This document shows, in pieces, positions 47,111-59,995 of a stretch of 64,000 nt of DNA (its first letter is position 1; every line of letters begins with the position of its first letter). The notes below the pieces were generated by a model that saw only the letters and a list, made by a program, of their open reading frames with translations, did no database searches and was not told the origin of the DNA. Both the position numbers and the translations under genes were made by a program. This DNA comes from Guyanagaster necrorhizus (Eukaryota; Basidiomycota; Agaricomycetes; Agaricales; Physalacriaceae). Location of the stretch: positions 530,443 to 594,442 of the forward strand of contig NW_025064900.1 of assembly GCF_019112545.1 (NCBI RefSeq), written 5' to 3'.

Positions 47111-48335
47111 GCTCTAGAGTCCATGAAGCTGTTGATGCTTCCTCAGTGGAGATGCTGATCTTTTTAGTAATGGGAAAGGATCTGATTTGCTTGTTGGCTA
47201 ATTTCTTCTTTGAGTGTGGAAGGTGAAGGTTGGTTATGTCCAGCCATATGCAATCACCAACATTGTATTGGACAGTGTGACAGTGAAATATATCATACTG
47301 CTACTTCATCACAACAGCCACCTTTTTGAGAGCAGACTTCATTTCATCATAAATCTTAGCCATCTGGTCTATGAACATGGTCAAAGCAGAAGTTGTAGCA
47401 GTATGGCAGAATAAGTTAGTGATGTGGGGGTTTCTTCTATAGTTGATGAAGAATGGAGTTTTGCTTATAGTGGAGTGTATGCAGTTGTTGTGCTGGAAGG
47501 CAATGAGTGAGAGCCAATCAGCCCAGTCATTCTGTCAATGATTGATGAACATGCAAAGATATTTTTCAACTTCCTAATTGACTCACTCCATCTGTCTGTC
47601 TATCTGTAGGTGGTATGCAGTCAAAGCATTGCTCTTGATCTAGAGCAGATGATACAAATCCATCATAAATTTGAAGATAAACTGTGATCTGCAGTCCAAA
47701 ATTATCATTTGCAGCATCCCATACCTGGTGTATACCTTGTCTCACAGGATTTTTGCCCACCCTTCTGATGACAACTCTATTGAGCATATGACTGGTATAA
47801 TCACCTTTGAAAAGCAGTTGACTATGATGATGATGGTATCATAGCCTTGGCATTTCAGTAATCCAGTAACTATGTCTACAGAGATATGTGTCTATAGTGC
47901 ATATGGCATCTCATTCAGGTGTAGTAGGGCTGTCTTCACCTGGATGCTCAATTTGGTGTGTTGGCAGGTTTCACAGGTCTTTACATACTTCTTCACATCT
48001 GTCTTCAACTTCAGCCATCAATAATTCCACAGTATGAGCTCCATAGTCTTTGCAATCTCTAGATATCCCACAGTGATGTGGCTATGTGGCTGAGCAATGA
48101 TCTCCTCTTGTAGGGCATGATCTCAGGGCAAATAGATCTAATTGTTATAGTAGATCAGGTTCTCTTCCTTAGTTATGCTCTGATCATGATTAATTGACAG
48201 AGCCATCTTCTAGTCTCATAGTTCAGCTCATCAGTTCACTCTTGTTTTTATGATAGATTCCAACATGCAGACTGGTTTCATTTTCCCTAGCATGCTCTCA
48301 TGCTTGTAATTCCAGAAAAGAATCATCTTTATTTT
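47111..48335 (-). pseudogene. Integrase fragment, Gypsy-1/Gypsy-3 family
   Basis: Minus reading from about 48200: AQPHSHITVGYLEIAKTMEL (zinc-finger part), CETCQHTKLS, then SVDIVTGLLKCQGYDTIIII (first Asp) and YNVGDCIWLDITNLHLPHSK at the end. This matches 16000-14880 of Gypsy-1 in order. Many stops; RT and both LTRs are missing. It adjoins the copia relic at about 48340. Confidence 0.8.
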
Positions 48336-50343
48336 GTCAAAAAATAGACTATACACAGCTTGAGTAGTCATCCACAATATCTATGATGTACTATATACCA
48401 GTCCATGATACCACTGTCTGAGGCCTGATCAGATCAGCTTGGACTATCTCAAGTTTCCTTTGTGCCTTGTGCTTCTCCTGATAAATTTTTGGTATTATAT
48501 TTTTGTCTATTTATCTAAAATACATGAGTCACACTTTGGTGGTAACTTAGATAGATTGATGGGAATACCTTGGAGTGAACCAGACTGAATCATTTTTGCA
48601 ATTGTCTAATAGTTAATGTGTCTCAGATGTTTGTGCCAAGTTTCAAGATCAGACATGGATGATATAGTGATGAGAGCATGATCAGCTTTGAGAGAAATGT
48701 CATGGATGAGGCTGTACAGCTTTCTGTTCAGACTAAGCTTTCTGCTCACAACAGTTTTTCAGTAGCTTTTAAGGTAAGCCAACAGATGTTGTCATTAAAA
48801 TATGCTACTAATTTTGAATCTCAAGTGAGCAATGATATAAACATGAGTCATATTGATGCAGATAAAATGTATAAGACATTTTATAGAGTCAAGAAGGTTC
48901 TATTTAAATTCAGAATACAGATAGTACTAATGCCAATGGCATAGATAGAAGAGTTGCTAATGTCTTTGACCACTCTTGGAGGTATGTCAGTCAAAGTAAG
49001 AAAGTTGCTATGCTCAGAGGTGAGATGAGTGGTTATGCTGGTATCAAGAAAGTATGAGATTTCTTTTAATGATATGATAGTCTGTTTCTGCTGATTCAGT
49101 GGTACAGCTGTGATTGATGCAATGTCTATATTCTGATGATTGTTGTTCCAGTTGATGGAGATCAAGATATTATTGATGATGGCCATCCATTCTTGGTATT
49201 CTGCAGTCTCAGCAGTGGACATACTAGATAAATTGTCAAGAAGTTCCAGAGTAGCATGCTTAGAGGCTAGAGTGGTGAATTCAGGTTTGATGGCATTAGT
49301 TGATGTAGAAGAAGGAATAAATAACCTGTTAGTTGTGTTGAAGATATACACTTTTCCAGTACTGTCTTTTAGAATAGAGAGTGTAGAGTGTTTCTCTTGA
49401 CTAGACTTTTTCCCATCCTGATCCCATTTTCATGCAGCACAGGACTTCTCAATGATTTTACCAGCTATTCCTTCTTCTTTCATGATGCTGTAAGGGATAG
49501 TATAGCTTTTGGGTGAAGAATACTTGGGATTAATGCAGGTAGACTGGTTGCAAGGCTTTTGAGCAGAGACAGTGAGTGCAGTATCCTTTGCATGCATATC
49601 ATCAGAGTCAAATAGTTGTTGCTGTATTATGAGATTGCACTTAATATCAGCAGAAGTGATGAGAGAAGCTTTAGTGGAGCAATTTATAAGCTGCACAATG
49701 GCAGTATGAGCTGAGGCTATTTCACCAGAGAGGGCATGCAAAGAAAGAGATCTCAGATTGGATCATTCATGTTCCAGATTCTCATATTTAGATGCTCAAT
49801 ACAAGCTGTGGTTGTGGCTATATGTTCTGTCCTAGTATAGCAGATAATAAGTGCCTTCTGAATGAGATTGATTTGCACAATGGGTCCCTCCTGTTCATGA
49901 TGAGTTTTTAGAGCCTTTCACACATCAACAGCAACAGTGAATCCAGCCAAGAATAACTTCTTAGACTCAACAGAATGTTGAAAGATAAAAGCAAGAGCTG
50001 CATGATCATTCTTTTTTCAGTTCTGGATAGCATATGGTTCCATTGATGGGTTAGAGCATGTGGTTATGCCAGCTAGATGTTCATCAATGCCATCCATGAG
50101 AGCAAGATAATTGAGAATATTCTGGCTCTGAAAGTGCCAGTTGTTCTCTTTCTTGTCAAGTTTAGAGTAATCCAAACTGAAAGTGTTAGCTGGAATGCTG
50201 ATCAAGAGAACAGACAGACACTGGAAGTCCATAGAGCAGATGTCCACAAGAGATATACCAATAGAAAAGAGTGAAAGGACCAGAATGGTAGCTGCAGTGG
50301 CAGTGGTAGCATTGGGGGAGGACATGATATAAATGTAAGACAA
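48336..50343 (-). pseudogene. Copia-C relic: gag, protease, gag-pre-integrase
   Basis: Minus reading from 50343: gag with DKKENNWHFQSQNILNYLAL and NDHAALAFIFQHSVESKKLF, a protease-like part at 49100-48900 (SYFLDTSITTHLTSEH and DISNSSIYAIGI), then the gag-pre-integrase ETWHKHLRHINYQTIAKMIQ (about 48640). The active-site DSG appears as DTS, a change by mutation. It is cut off at 48336. Another copia lineage than A and B. Confidence 0.75.
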
Positions 50344-50856
50344 GGATATTTGTTGTTTATTTCTTTAAGCTCTAATGGAGCATAAACCCATAACCTCTTA
50401 GAAACTGACACCTAAATAAAGTATAGCTCAGTATGTGGCCTGTTGCTCAATCACTGCTGAGGCTGGTAGGTTTTTAGCATGGAAAAAAGAGATCTAAAAA
50501 TGTTGTAACTTTTCTAGACATTTTGTATGAGTAAAATAGATCCCATAAAATTAGAAGAAAAAGTATCTATTTCTAGTTATATTTTAGAGCAAGTAGAGAT
50601 CTCCTTTTCTCATGCTAAAAATCTACCAGCCCCAGCAGTGAATTGACTACATTCTCATATCTAAATAAAGTATAGCTACAAGAATAGTAATTGACTGTAA
50701 ATGTAAGAGAATAAAGTGATACATACTTCAGTCTGTGACCTATAGCTCAATTGACTGAGGTAGCAGTAAGTATGTACATAATATTTATACTACTGGGATT
50801 GAGTAGCATTTGCTGCCTTGTGAACAAAGTAAATTATCTGAATAAAATAAGCCATT
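50344..50856. repeat. Leader and possible LTR of Copia-C, with internal repeats
   Basis: In minus sense GGTTATGGG occurs at 50389-50397, like the initiator-tRNA site of Copia-A and -B but with the next bases changed, so the LTR would lie to its right. The block CTAAATAAAGTATAGCT occurs at about 50413 and 50660, each followed by a diverged TGTGACCT/TGTGGCCT-GCTCAAT stretch. No coding sense. Confidence 0.4.
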
Positions 50857-51721
50857 GAAGAGGTTTTGCATACATACAAGATGAAAATGGATACAGCAGA
50901 GTGCTATCCACTGATTACAACCACACCAACACACACACAACACTTCTTAGTTCATTGGGGGGATTATAATGTGATAGAGTAGCTATAGCAAATACAATTG
51001 TCTTCTCAAATGATTCCACTGTGTGTGAATAGCAATAGCATATGTATAACTGTCTCAGATCTCTCTAAGTCTCAAAGCTTTTTATTTTATCAAAACAAGA
51101 GGTGGCAACAGATGTTGGCAGGCCTCAAGGCAAAGATACTGTAGCTCAATACAATATGTCAAATACTCCCACAAAACTCTCAAAAGATTCCAAGCACAGC
51201 TCAGATCAAATCAAAATCTCTAACACACACAATGCATGATTCAAAGCTTAATGCTCTAAGCAGAAACCAATCACAAACACATCTACAAGTGTGAAAGAGC
51301 TCAGATCTCTATCCACAAGTTTTCAAACTGATCATAGACCCACAGGATTCAAACCTATGCAATTCAGAGACATAAAACACAATATAACAATGTCCAACAG
51401 ATTCAAAGGGTTTGAACCTCTGCTGATCTGCAGAAATAACCAAAAGTGAACACTGATCAAGCCAAAGAGTTTGAATCTCTGCTGCCTGTAGCATCTTGCA
51501 TCACAAATGCCTTAAAAACTCAATAGAGTGCCCTTCAGACACTGCTCTCTTATTCTCAGGCTAGAGTGCAATTCAAGTCTCTTGCAAGCTTTTGCATCTT
51601 GTGCAGTTCTCAAATATCTCTCAATGATATCAATAATAGATATGTTCTCTCATCTAAAGTTATAAACACAAACTCAGAGCTAAAGCACAAGGTCTTTATG
51701 CTCAATACACTGCAACTGTGG

Positions 51722-52181
51722 TATTATAATTTTTCCTTTTCCTTTCTCAATTAACCCCTATTTATGCTTAGTCAGAGTGCTTAGACCAGTGCTTAGGACC
51801 ATGGGATAGGCTTAAGCCATCACAACAAGCTGAGTCTATTATTGTCTTCCAACACAATAACACTCCTCAATAATGGACAACAACTCTTTTGTAGATAGTA
51901 ATGATATCTAAGGACAAAGGGCATAATGACTTGAGCAGACACAATTAGTAGTAGTATATTTATCTTGGTGAACAAACAGTATATAAGTAGCATAGCTCTT
52001 GCTGTAGATATCCAGCTTCAAGCTAAAGTTTATTCTTCTATCATTTTACCCTGAGCCAACTTGCAATAGCCTTGGAACACAGCACCACATAAAACATCTA
52101 GTGAACTTAGGCATGACTGTACAAACTCAATACAGCACCTATTTATCATGTGTTTCAGTCATATGTCACTTGGACTTAACA
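51722..52181 (+). repeat. Gypsy-3 5' LTR
   Basis: 460 bp, with CCCCTATTTATGC, GTCAGAGTGCTTAGACC and TATATAAG as shared landmarks with the Gypsy-1 LTR read in reverse. Confidence 0.9.
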
Positions 52182-53205
52182 CTCCTTTGGGACAAGTTCA
52201 CTGATCCTGCTGTACAAGAAGTATACAAGAGCAAGATGAAGGAGTATATGATGGGTGATAAGCCAACCACTGAATATTTCAATGAGCTAGAATGGCATGG
52301 CAAATTGGCCAGAATCTGAGATGACATCACTGATAATGGAAGGATGGTTGAGATGCTCAAGCATGAGGCACCTCTCTCCTACATCAAAATGATCTTAGAC
52401 ATCAGGATGAATATTCCAAAGGGATATGACATGTGAAAAGAGCAGATTAAAGAAATATACAAGGAATAACAGCATCAGAAGGCTGAGCAGATGAATCTTC
52501 AGGACAATCATAAACTCTATTAACCACCAAGCACAAAGCTCACCAATCTGACCAGTACTAATAAAGCCAATGCCTCATCATTGACTAGTACTCCCACATA
52601 TGGAATACAAAAGACAGGCACTAGCACTACATATACCAGTCAGGGCAAGCTGATGGATATAGATTGATTAAAGAAGGAGAGAAAATGCTTTAACTATGGC
52701 CAGAAAGGATATCTGTCAAGGGACCATCTGAAGAAGAAACAAATGCAAGAAGACATTTGAGTGCAGATCATTGAGTTACAGAAGGAGGATGAAAAACTCA
52801 GGAAAGAGACAGAGATTGAGGAAGTAAAAGACAGAGCTGACCAGTGAGCAATTCCACTGGATCAGCTGAAGGACTTGATGAATTGCCAACTGATAAGACT
52901 CAATCATCTATGGATCAAACAGAGGAAGTGACTCCCACTGGATGGCTCAAACCATTTGACATTGAATGGACTTGGCATGCCATCAAGGATATAAAAACAG
53001 AGGAGGAAGCAAAGACAGTACTCAAATACTAGATACAAAGACCAGAGCAGAAGAAGTGATTGATGAAATGATTGAAGGGATGAGGAAAGTCAAGCAGTGC
53101 CAAGCCTTAGAGTGGCTTGATGAACTTCACAGACCTCAAAAGTATATCCAATGACAAAAGACCTCAGGATGGGATCTAACTATTAAAGCCCAAATCAAAA
53201 CACTC
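52182..53205 (+). pseudogene. Gypsy-3 gag
   Basis: It reads LLWDKFTDPAVQEVYKSKMK and NELEWHGKLARI, equal to DKFTDPVVQEVHKQKMK in Gypsy-1 gag. The knuckle at about 52688 is CFNYGQKG...DHL, with the second Cys and the last Cys lost. The N-terminal gag part found in Gypsy-1 is missing. Confidence 0.85.
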
Positions 53206-56200
53206 ATGTCTTGCTCCATATATGTGGTAACAGCTCTAATCAACAGTGGCTGTACTGGAAGCTTAATAAATCATGCTTTTATCAACAAGTATAGTCTACT
53301 GACTCAGATGACTGCTACTTCTATTTCAGTATATAATGTGGATGGAACTAAGAATCAAGCCAGCTTGATCACCAAGTTTGTCAAGCTCATCATCAGTGAT
53401 CACTCAAAACAGATTGATCTGGCTGTCACTGACTTAAGAACCAAGAAAATATTCCTTGGTCATGACTGGCTTATCTGACACAATTCACTCATTAATTGGA
53501 AGACCAGCTACATCACATTCATGCAATGTCAATGCTGAAAAATTCCCTTTGAACTGCTGAATGAAGATCCTGAGGACTGATGGGATGAAGAGATGGAGGA
53601 TGGCAAGATCATTCTTGCTGTAGACATGTAGTAGGCAATACACATTCATGCAGTACATCACACTAATGACCTAGCTGCAAAGGCCAACACAGGAAAAGAG
53701 AAGAAGATGTTTGAAGAAATGATACCAGAATGGGCTCAAGATTATCAGGATCTATTTAGTAAAGAAAGCTTTGATGAGCTGCCAGAACCCAAACTATGAG
53801 ATTACACAATCAAATTAATTCCCAACACAAATGCTAATTTGGATTGCAAAACCTATCTACTTGAAAATCTGGAGCAGCAGGAACTCAATGAGTTTCTAGA
53901 TGAAAACCTCTCCAGCAGATGGATCCAACTCTTCAAGTCGCCCATGGCCTCTCCATTCTTCTTCATCAAGAAAAAGGATGGAAAACTCCAATCAGTCTAG
54001 GACTACTGAAAGCTAAATGAGATGATAATTAAAAATCATTATCCCTTTCTGTTGATTTTAGAACTCATGGATAAACTGCAAGGGGTGTGATATTACACCA
54101 AACTGGATATCAGATGGGGATACAACAACATATGAATCAAGGAGGGTAATGAGTGAAAAGCAGCTTTCTGGACTAATTGTGGACTATTCAAGCCAACAGT
54201 CATGTTCTTTGATCTCATGAACTCTCCTGCTATCTTTCAGTGGATGATGAATGACATATTCAAGGATCTCATCACTACTAGCAAGGTGATGATCTATCTG
54301 AATGACATCCTCATTATGTCTAAGGATCATAAAGAGCATTAATGACTGGTTTGATAAGTACTTAAGCTGATGAGGAAGTACAAACTTTTTCTCAAGACAG
54401 AGAAATGTGACTTTGAGATGCTAGAGACAGAGTATCTTGGAGTGATCATCAGTGAGAGAAGTATTTGGATAGATCCAATAAAGATGGCAGAGGTAATAGA
54501 GTGGCTGGTGCCAACAAAGAAGAAGAAGTTACAATATTTTTTAGGATTCACTAACTTTTATCACTGGTTCATATGAGACTACAGCAAAATCATCTGACCA
54601 ATGACACAGTTAATCAGCAATGCCTCATGGAGTTGAAAACCCTCTCAACAAGCTACATTTGATGACCTCAAATGATGACTGGCTAAAGATGTCATCCTGG
54701 CCATCCTGATATAAAAAGGAAGATTTAGGATAGAAGCCAACTTGAGCAAAAGGGTAATTGGAGCCATGCTCTCTCAGAAACAAGATGGGAAGTGGCAACC
54801 CATAGCCTTTCTCTCTAAGGCACTCACAGTCACTAAACAGAATTATGAGATTTATAATAAAGAACTTCTAGTGATCATGCTGGCCCTTGCAGAATGGCAT
54901 CACTACTTGATCAGAGTAGTCCAAACTTTTGAAATCTGGACTGATTATTAAAATCTTTGCTATTTCTGACTTCCTCAAAAACTCAACTGATGATAAGCAC
55001 ATTGGGTAACAGAACTTTCCAAGTATAACTACACACTGTATCATAAAGCTGATGCAGCAAATAAGAAGACAGATCTACTGAGCCAACAAGCAGATCATGA
55101 CCAAAGAAGCAATGATAATGAAGGAGTGGTATTATTAAAACCTGAACATTTTCAGATGATAATAATACCAACCAAGAAGGAGATCTATGAATGGATCAAG
55201 GGTGTCACAAGGGACAACAGTAAATAGGATCAATGAGTGGCCCTATCACTGAACCACAAATATGAGATGACAAGAGAAGAGAGGTTGATCTGTTATGATG
55301 GATACATCTATATCCCATGGGATCAACAGCTCAGAGATGAGATCATCACCTTCATGACCATGCAACAGCAGGACATCTAGAAATTGCAAAGACCAAGGAA
55401 TTGGTTTTACAAAAATATTGGTGGCCAAAGATGGGTCAAGAAATCAAGCAGTACATAAAAGGATGCAAAACATGCCAGCAGAGAAAGGCATCCACCCAAC
55501 CACATGCAGCACTATTGCATCCAAATGAGATTTCTCAGTCACCATGGACTCATATTTTGGTTGATATGATCAGCAGACTGCCTGAGTGCAATGGATATGA
55601 TACCATCCTAGTGATTATTGACCAATTCTCTAAGATGATCATTCCTGTCATATGTTCAACAGAGTTAATATCAGAAGGGTGGGTGAAGATTCTGCATGAT
55701 GAAGTTTATGCCAAATATGACATGCTACCAGTCATCATCTCTGATCAGAGACCACAATTTTTCTCAAAGTTTCTTGATGACTTGTACTAACTCCTAAGTA
55801 TTTGCCACAATACTTCCACTGCATATCATCCCCAAACTGATGGCCAGATGTAGCAAGTCAACCAGGAGATTGAAAAGTATCTCTGGTTGTTCACTAATTA
55901 CCACCAGGACAATTGGATCAAGTGGCTTGCCCTGGCCACTTTTCAATACAACAATCACATCCATTCTGTCACTGGAGAAACACCTTTCTTCATAAACCAC
56001 AGCCAACACTCAAATATATTACACACTGAGCACATTCATATGACAACACCCACATCCTCTGAATTTGCATAAACTATGTCCAAGATCCATAATGAAACCC
56101 ACATTGCTCTTGAAAAGATGGCAACCACTATGAGAAAACAATATGATAAACATTGCTCTCTCACTCATTAATACTCCATCAATAATAAGATGTGGCTTGA

Positions 56201-56650
56201 TACAACCAACCTTCATCTTCCTTGTCCAAAGTAGAAACTTGCCAACAAATATACTGGGCTATTTCTAATCCTAGCCAAAGTTGGTGGCTCTGTGTATAAA
56301 TTCTGCTTACTTATCACATGGAAAATTCATAATGTATTCAATGAAACTCTGCTCACCCCATACATTGCACCAGCATTTCCAAATCAAAAACAACCTCCAT
56401 CATCTGAACCTAAACTGATTGATGACAAAGAACATTACAAACATGATCAAGTCCTCAATCATTGTCTTTGCAAAATCCATGTCTGTGGTGAGAGATCAAC
56501 AACTACTATTGATTATCTGATCAGTTGAAAGGGCTATAGCCCAGAAGCCAACCAATGGGTCAATGAACATCATATAAATGCTGACAATGCCATCTATGAC
56601 TATGAATTATTTCTAAATTAAGCTATCACAATGATGGTCTTAAGAAGAGG
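53206..56650 (+). pseudogene. Gypsy-3 protease, RT, RNase H, integrase, chromodomain
   Basis: Protease VTALINSGCTGSLINHAF at 53230 (DSG now NSG), RT from 53930 (PMASPFFFIKKKDGKL; the active site has become YLNDILIM at about 54295), RNase H from 54700, integrase from 55330 (zinc finger ending CKTCQQRK, core SVDM-like VDMISRLPE and ISDQRPQF), chromodomain TTIDYLISWKGYS at about 56505. About thirty stops. The YLND and NSG changes kill RT and protease. Confidence 0.9.
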
Positions 56651-56654
56651 GTAA

Positions 56655-57115
56655 TATTATGATTTTTCCTTTTTCTTTCTTGATTAACCCCTATTTATGT
56701 TTAGTCAGAGTGCTTAGACCAGTGCTTAGGACCATGGGACAGACTTAGTCACTATAATAGACTGAGTCCATCATTGTCCTCTAATATAACAACAACCCTT
56801 GATGATGAACAACACTCTTTTGTAGGTAGTTAAGATGCTCAAGAATAAAGAGCACTATAACATAGAAATTCACAATTAGTAGGGATATATTTAACTTGGA
56901 CTCAAACAGTATATAAGTAGTGTAGCTCTCACTGTATATCTCTAGCTTTGAGCTAAATTTTATTCTTCTACCATTCTATCTCAAGCCAACTTGCAATGGC
57001 CTTAGAATATAGCACCACATAAACACATCTAGTGAACTTAGACATGACTGTACAAACTCAATACAGCACCTATTTATCATGTGTTTTGGTCACATGTTGC
57101 TTAGGCAGCTTAACA
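56655..57115 (+). repeat. Gypsy-3 3' LTR
   Basis: 461 bp. It follows TTAAGAAGAGGGTAA and ends GGCAGCTTAACA. Confidence 0.9.
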
Positions 57116-57883
57116 TGTGGAGGATCAGAAACTTGTCTACTACTCTTACAATGTAGTACTTAAATAGTCTACTACTGTACTTACTAAGACACATCAAATA
57201 TAGTAGTTTCAAAGTGCAGGACTCCATTCTGAAGTTCCTGGCATATCATTATATGCATGTTGCTGTCTAACATGCATATTCTGTTCTGAGTCAGAACTGC
57301 CTTCTGTTTCTATGCAATCTGACACCAGTTATCTCTGTTAGTGGCTTAGCCACAGGTCTTTCACTTTCTTATCTCTCCAGAGCAATTAATCCATGCACAG
57401 GAGTCATTCTAGACTCCTGGGATCATTTCTGGTTATTACTTTCATGAAATCTTCTCATTTCTCAGCCAATGATTCTGCTATTTGAGTTTATCTCATTGTG
57501 CACCAATGCTCTATTCTAGAACATGTCCCTCAGCAAATTAATACCAATACATCATTGATCAATAGGACATGAAGTCATATGCAAAGTCTTGATCATAATT
57601 TGATCATGTGCTCTTTATTTTCAGTGAGTCTTTCTGTGCTTGTATTAGTGCAATTAGTGTCAAGTGCTGAAACCTCATGCACAGTATGATCCCCTCTGGT
57701 ATCATCCTACTGCTAGATCATGCCTCCTACCCATCATCACTTAAGCCAGCTGTCATACAAGTCCCATTTTACTGCACTCTAGCCATATTCTTTATTGCAC
57801 ACATAGTTGACTGTGATACAGTCAATTTATTGTCATAATTCACAAAATTACATGCCTGAACATGCAGCAGGCATGTCACCATT

Positions 57884-58268
57884 ATTCTCAGTGCATCTTA
57901 AATTCTACACCCTGAAACTAGTAGTGATTAGTTAGCATCAGAGTCCATCAGACTCTGACTTGGGATTAGTTACTGCTAGTATATAAGCCATATACAATCA
58001 CTATAGACACTCAGTTCAAATATCAACTTGGTTCAGCCCAATAATCTCATTCTCACTCCAAGCTCTTCTCTAAGTCTGATGGATTCTGCTCTGTTAGGAT
58101 ATCTTACCTGCTATCCAACCCTCCTCCCTCTGATAGATTCCATTTCATTACTTTGATCCTTTGGACTCTGACTCAAGAGTGACATTGCTAATAGCTTCAC
58201 CAAGACCCATGCACTCTACTGGTCTCTGCAAGTGCAATCAACTTCATTCTATTAGCATATTCCTAACA
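57884..58268 (+). repeat. Diverged 3' part of a Gypsy-2-type LTR
   Basis: It matches the 3' 380 bp of the Gypsy-2 LTR (AGTATATAA, ATATCAACTTGG, ATTCCTAACA at the end) with many changes. Repeat X copy c appears to have inserted into it. No internal gypsy sequence follows. Confidence 0.7.
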
Positions 58269-59995
58269 TGAACTTGGAGATTCTGTGTGCTCACTTATGC
58301 ATGATCCAAAGGAAACAGTCAAGATTCTGAAGCAGGCATCAGCTGAGTTTGAACCACAAGAATTTATGAACTGGAGTCTATAGCCAGTCAATCCATTTTG
58401 GGTTGACTTACCTTCTTGTAATATATTCCAGTGCTTCACTCTCAATATCCTCTGCCAACCACACAAAGAGGTCTTCAAGGATCATGTCATCAAGTGGGCA
58501 ACAGCTACAGTGAATGTTGATAGACCTGAGCATCAAATATATGGACTGCAAAAAGCTGAAATGGATCATCACTTCCAAGCTATAATATGACATCCAAGTC
58601 TTTGACATTTCAAGAAAGAGATATTGTTAATTTTGCAGTAGACAGGTAATGAATACAAGAATATGGAGAAAGTATTTCTAGCTGTTATAGCTGGATGTGC
58701 AGATGAGAAGATGACAAAATGTGTCAGAGTGATTGTCAACTTTATATACTATGCACACTATAAAGAGCATACAACTGAGTCATCAAAGAAACTGGAAGAT
58801 TTATGGCATACTTTCACAAGCACAAGGAGATCTTTGTTGACTAGAGAATACATGATCATTTCAATGTTCTGAAAATTCACTCCATGCACCATTACACTTC
58901 AATGATACTCTCACATGGCTCTACAGGTGGCTACAACACAGAAGCTTCAGAACATCTCCACATTAATTATGCAAAGATTGCATACAATGCTTTGAACAAA
59001 AAAGGGTATGTCAAACAGATGACAGTATGAATGCAGAGGCATAAGGCTGTTGAGAAGTTTCAGAGGTTTTTACAGTATGCCATTGATGAATACATAGAGC
59101 CAGAGACAGGAGATGATGTATCAGAGGAGAAAGATGATATAGACACTGATGGTCATATTGACTTGACTGCACCTCTTAGAAATCATCACCATCATGGTGA
59201 CAACAATGATGCAGATACAGTCTTGGCTTCAATATAGGGAATCTTCTTGCTTCATCCCAAAAACTCTATCCTATGCCAATGTCAGCCTTGATGATCTACA
59301 GACAAAGTTTGGGGCTTCCAAGTTCATCCATGCTATGAAAGCCTTTCTTTGCAAATATGGACTGTTCAGTATAGATTATTGGGATGAAGAACCAGCAGCA
59401 TACTCAGTATATAAACAATTTAGTATCTCTATTCCTCCTGTATCTGAAGTCTCACAACTCACTACCAATGATTCTGTCTGCACAACTCTTCCAGAATCAG
59501 CCCATGGTCACAAGAAGGCAACATCAGGATATTTTGATATGGTCTTAGCAAGGAAGGACTTGCCTAAGAATGGTAGCATTAGTCTGGATATGCTTGGACC
59601 CAAAGGTAGTACATGCTTGAAGTATTCATGGTGCTGTTACCAACAGATTTGACCTTTTTGCAGGCCTCCATGTTGCTTGAATTCAGGTCATCTTTGATCT
59701 CTCTCTGGAGCTAGGGGAATTTCATCACCCCCTTGCTTATGTTGAGTGGTTCACACCCCTCTGCAAGGTGGATGAGCTCACTGGAATGTTCAAAGTCCAA
59801 TATTCTACTATCTGAGGTGGTCACCCAAATGCATCTAAAATTCCAATCATGTATATTTCTCATAGCTGTCATCTTTCTCAATGTTCTGGATGCATTATTA
59901 ATCCATGGTTCACCAGTGACAATATCCTGGACTCATGCCATACCTTCTTCCTAAATTCTTATCTCTGAAACATTGATTTTGTACTTTTATGTGAC
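58269..59995 (+). pseudogene. Plavaka-type (CACTA/KDZ-like) transposase, C-terminal part
   Basis: The plus-strand reading carries CSLMHDPKETVKILKQA, FQCFTLNILCQPHKEVFKDH, EKVFLAVIAGCADEKMTKCV, HFNVLKIHSMHHYTSM, GYNTEASEHLHINYAKIAYN and, near the end, HPLAYVEWFTPL. This order (HKGVFKDH-like, then HFNxPKxHxxxHY, then a Glu/His-rich block, then YVEWF) is the C-terminal half of the Plavaka transposases common in Agaricomycetes, DDE-type cut-and-paste enzymes. The N-terminus and first catalytic Asp are missing, cut off by the LTR at 58268. Frame changes and stops; CpG nearly absent. Confidence 0.75.

Larger units (their letters stand above)
51722..57115 (+). mobile_element. Gypsy-3: old copy of the Gypsy-1 family
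   Basis: LTRs 51722-52181 and 56655-57115 (460-461 bp), TATTAT...TTAACA, the TG start having mutated to TA. TSD TGTGG at 51717-51721 and 57116-57120. It is 5.4 kb: gag, protease, RT, RNase H, integrase, chromodomain, polypurine tract AAGAAGAGGGTAA. It has no counterpart to the Gypsy-1 5' ORF, and gag begins close to the LTR. Full of stops, CpG nearly absent. Confidence 0.93.
50857..57878 (+). repeat. Repeat X, copy c (split by Gypsy-3)
   Basis: It runs 50857-51721 and 57121-57878, flanked by the exact TSD CCATT (50852-50856 and 57879-57883). The 3' end has a perfect hairpin with 9-bp arms, ACATGCCTG and CAGGCATGT, around a 9-nt loop. Gypsy-3 with TSD TGTGG sits inside. Confidence 0.88.
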
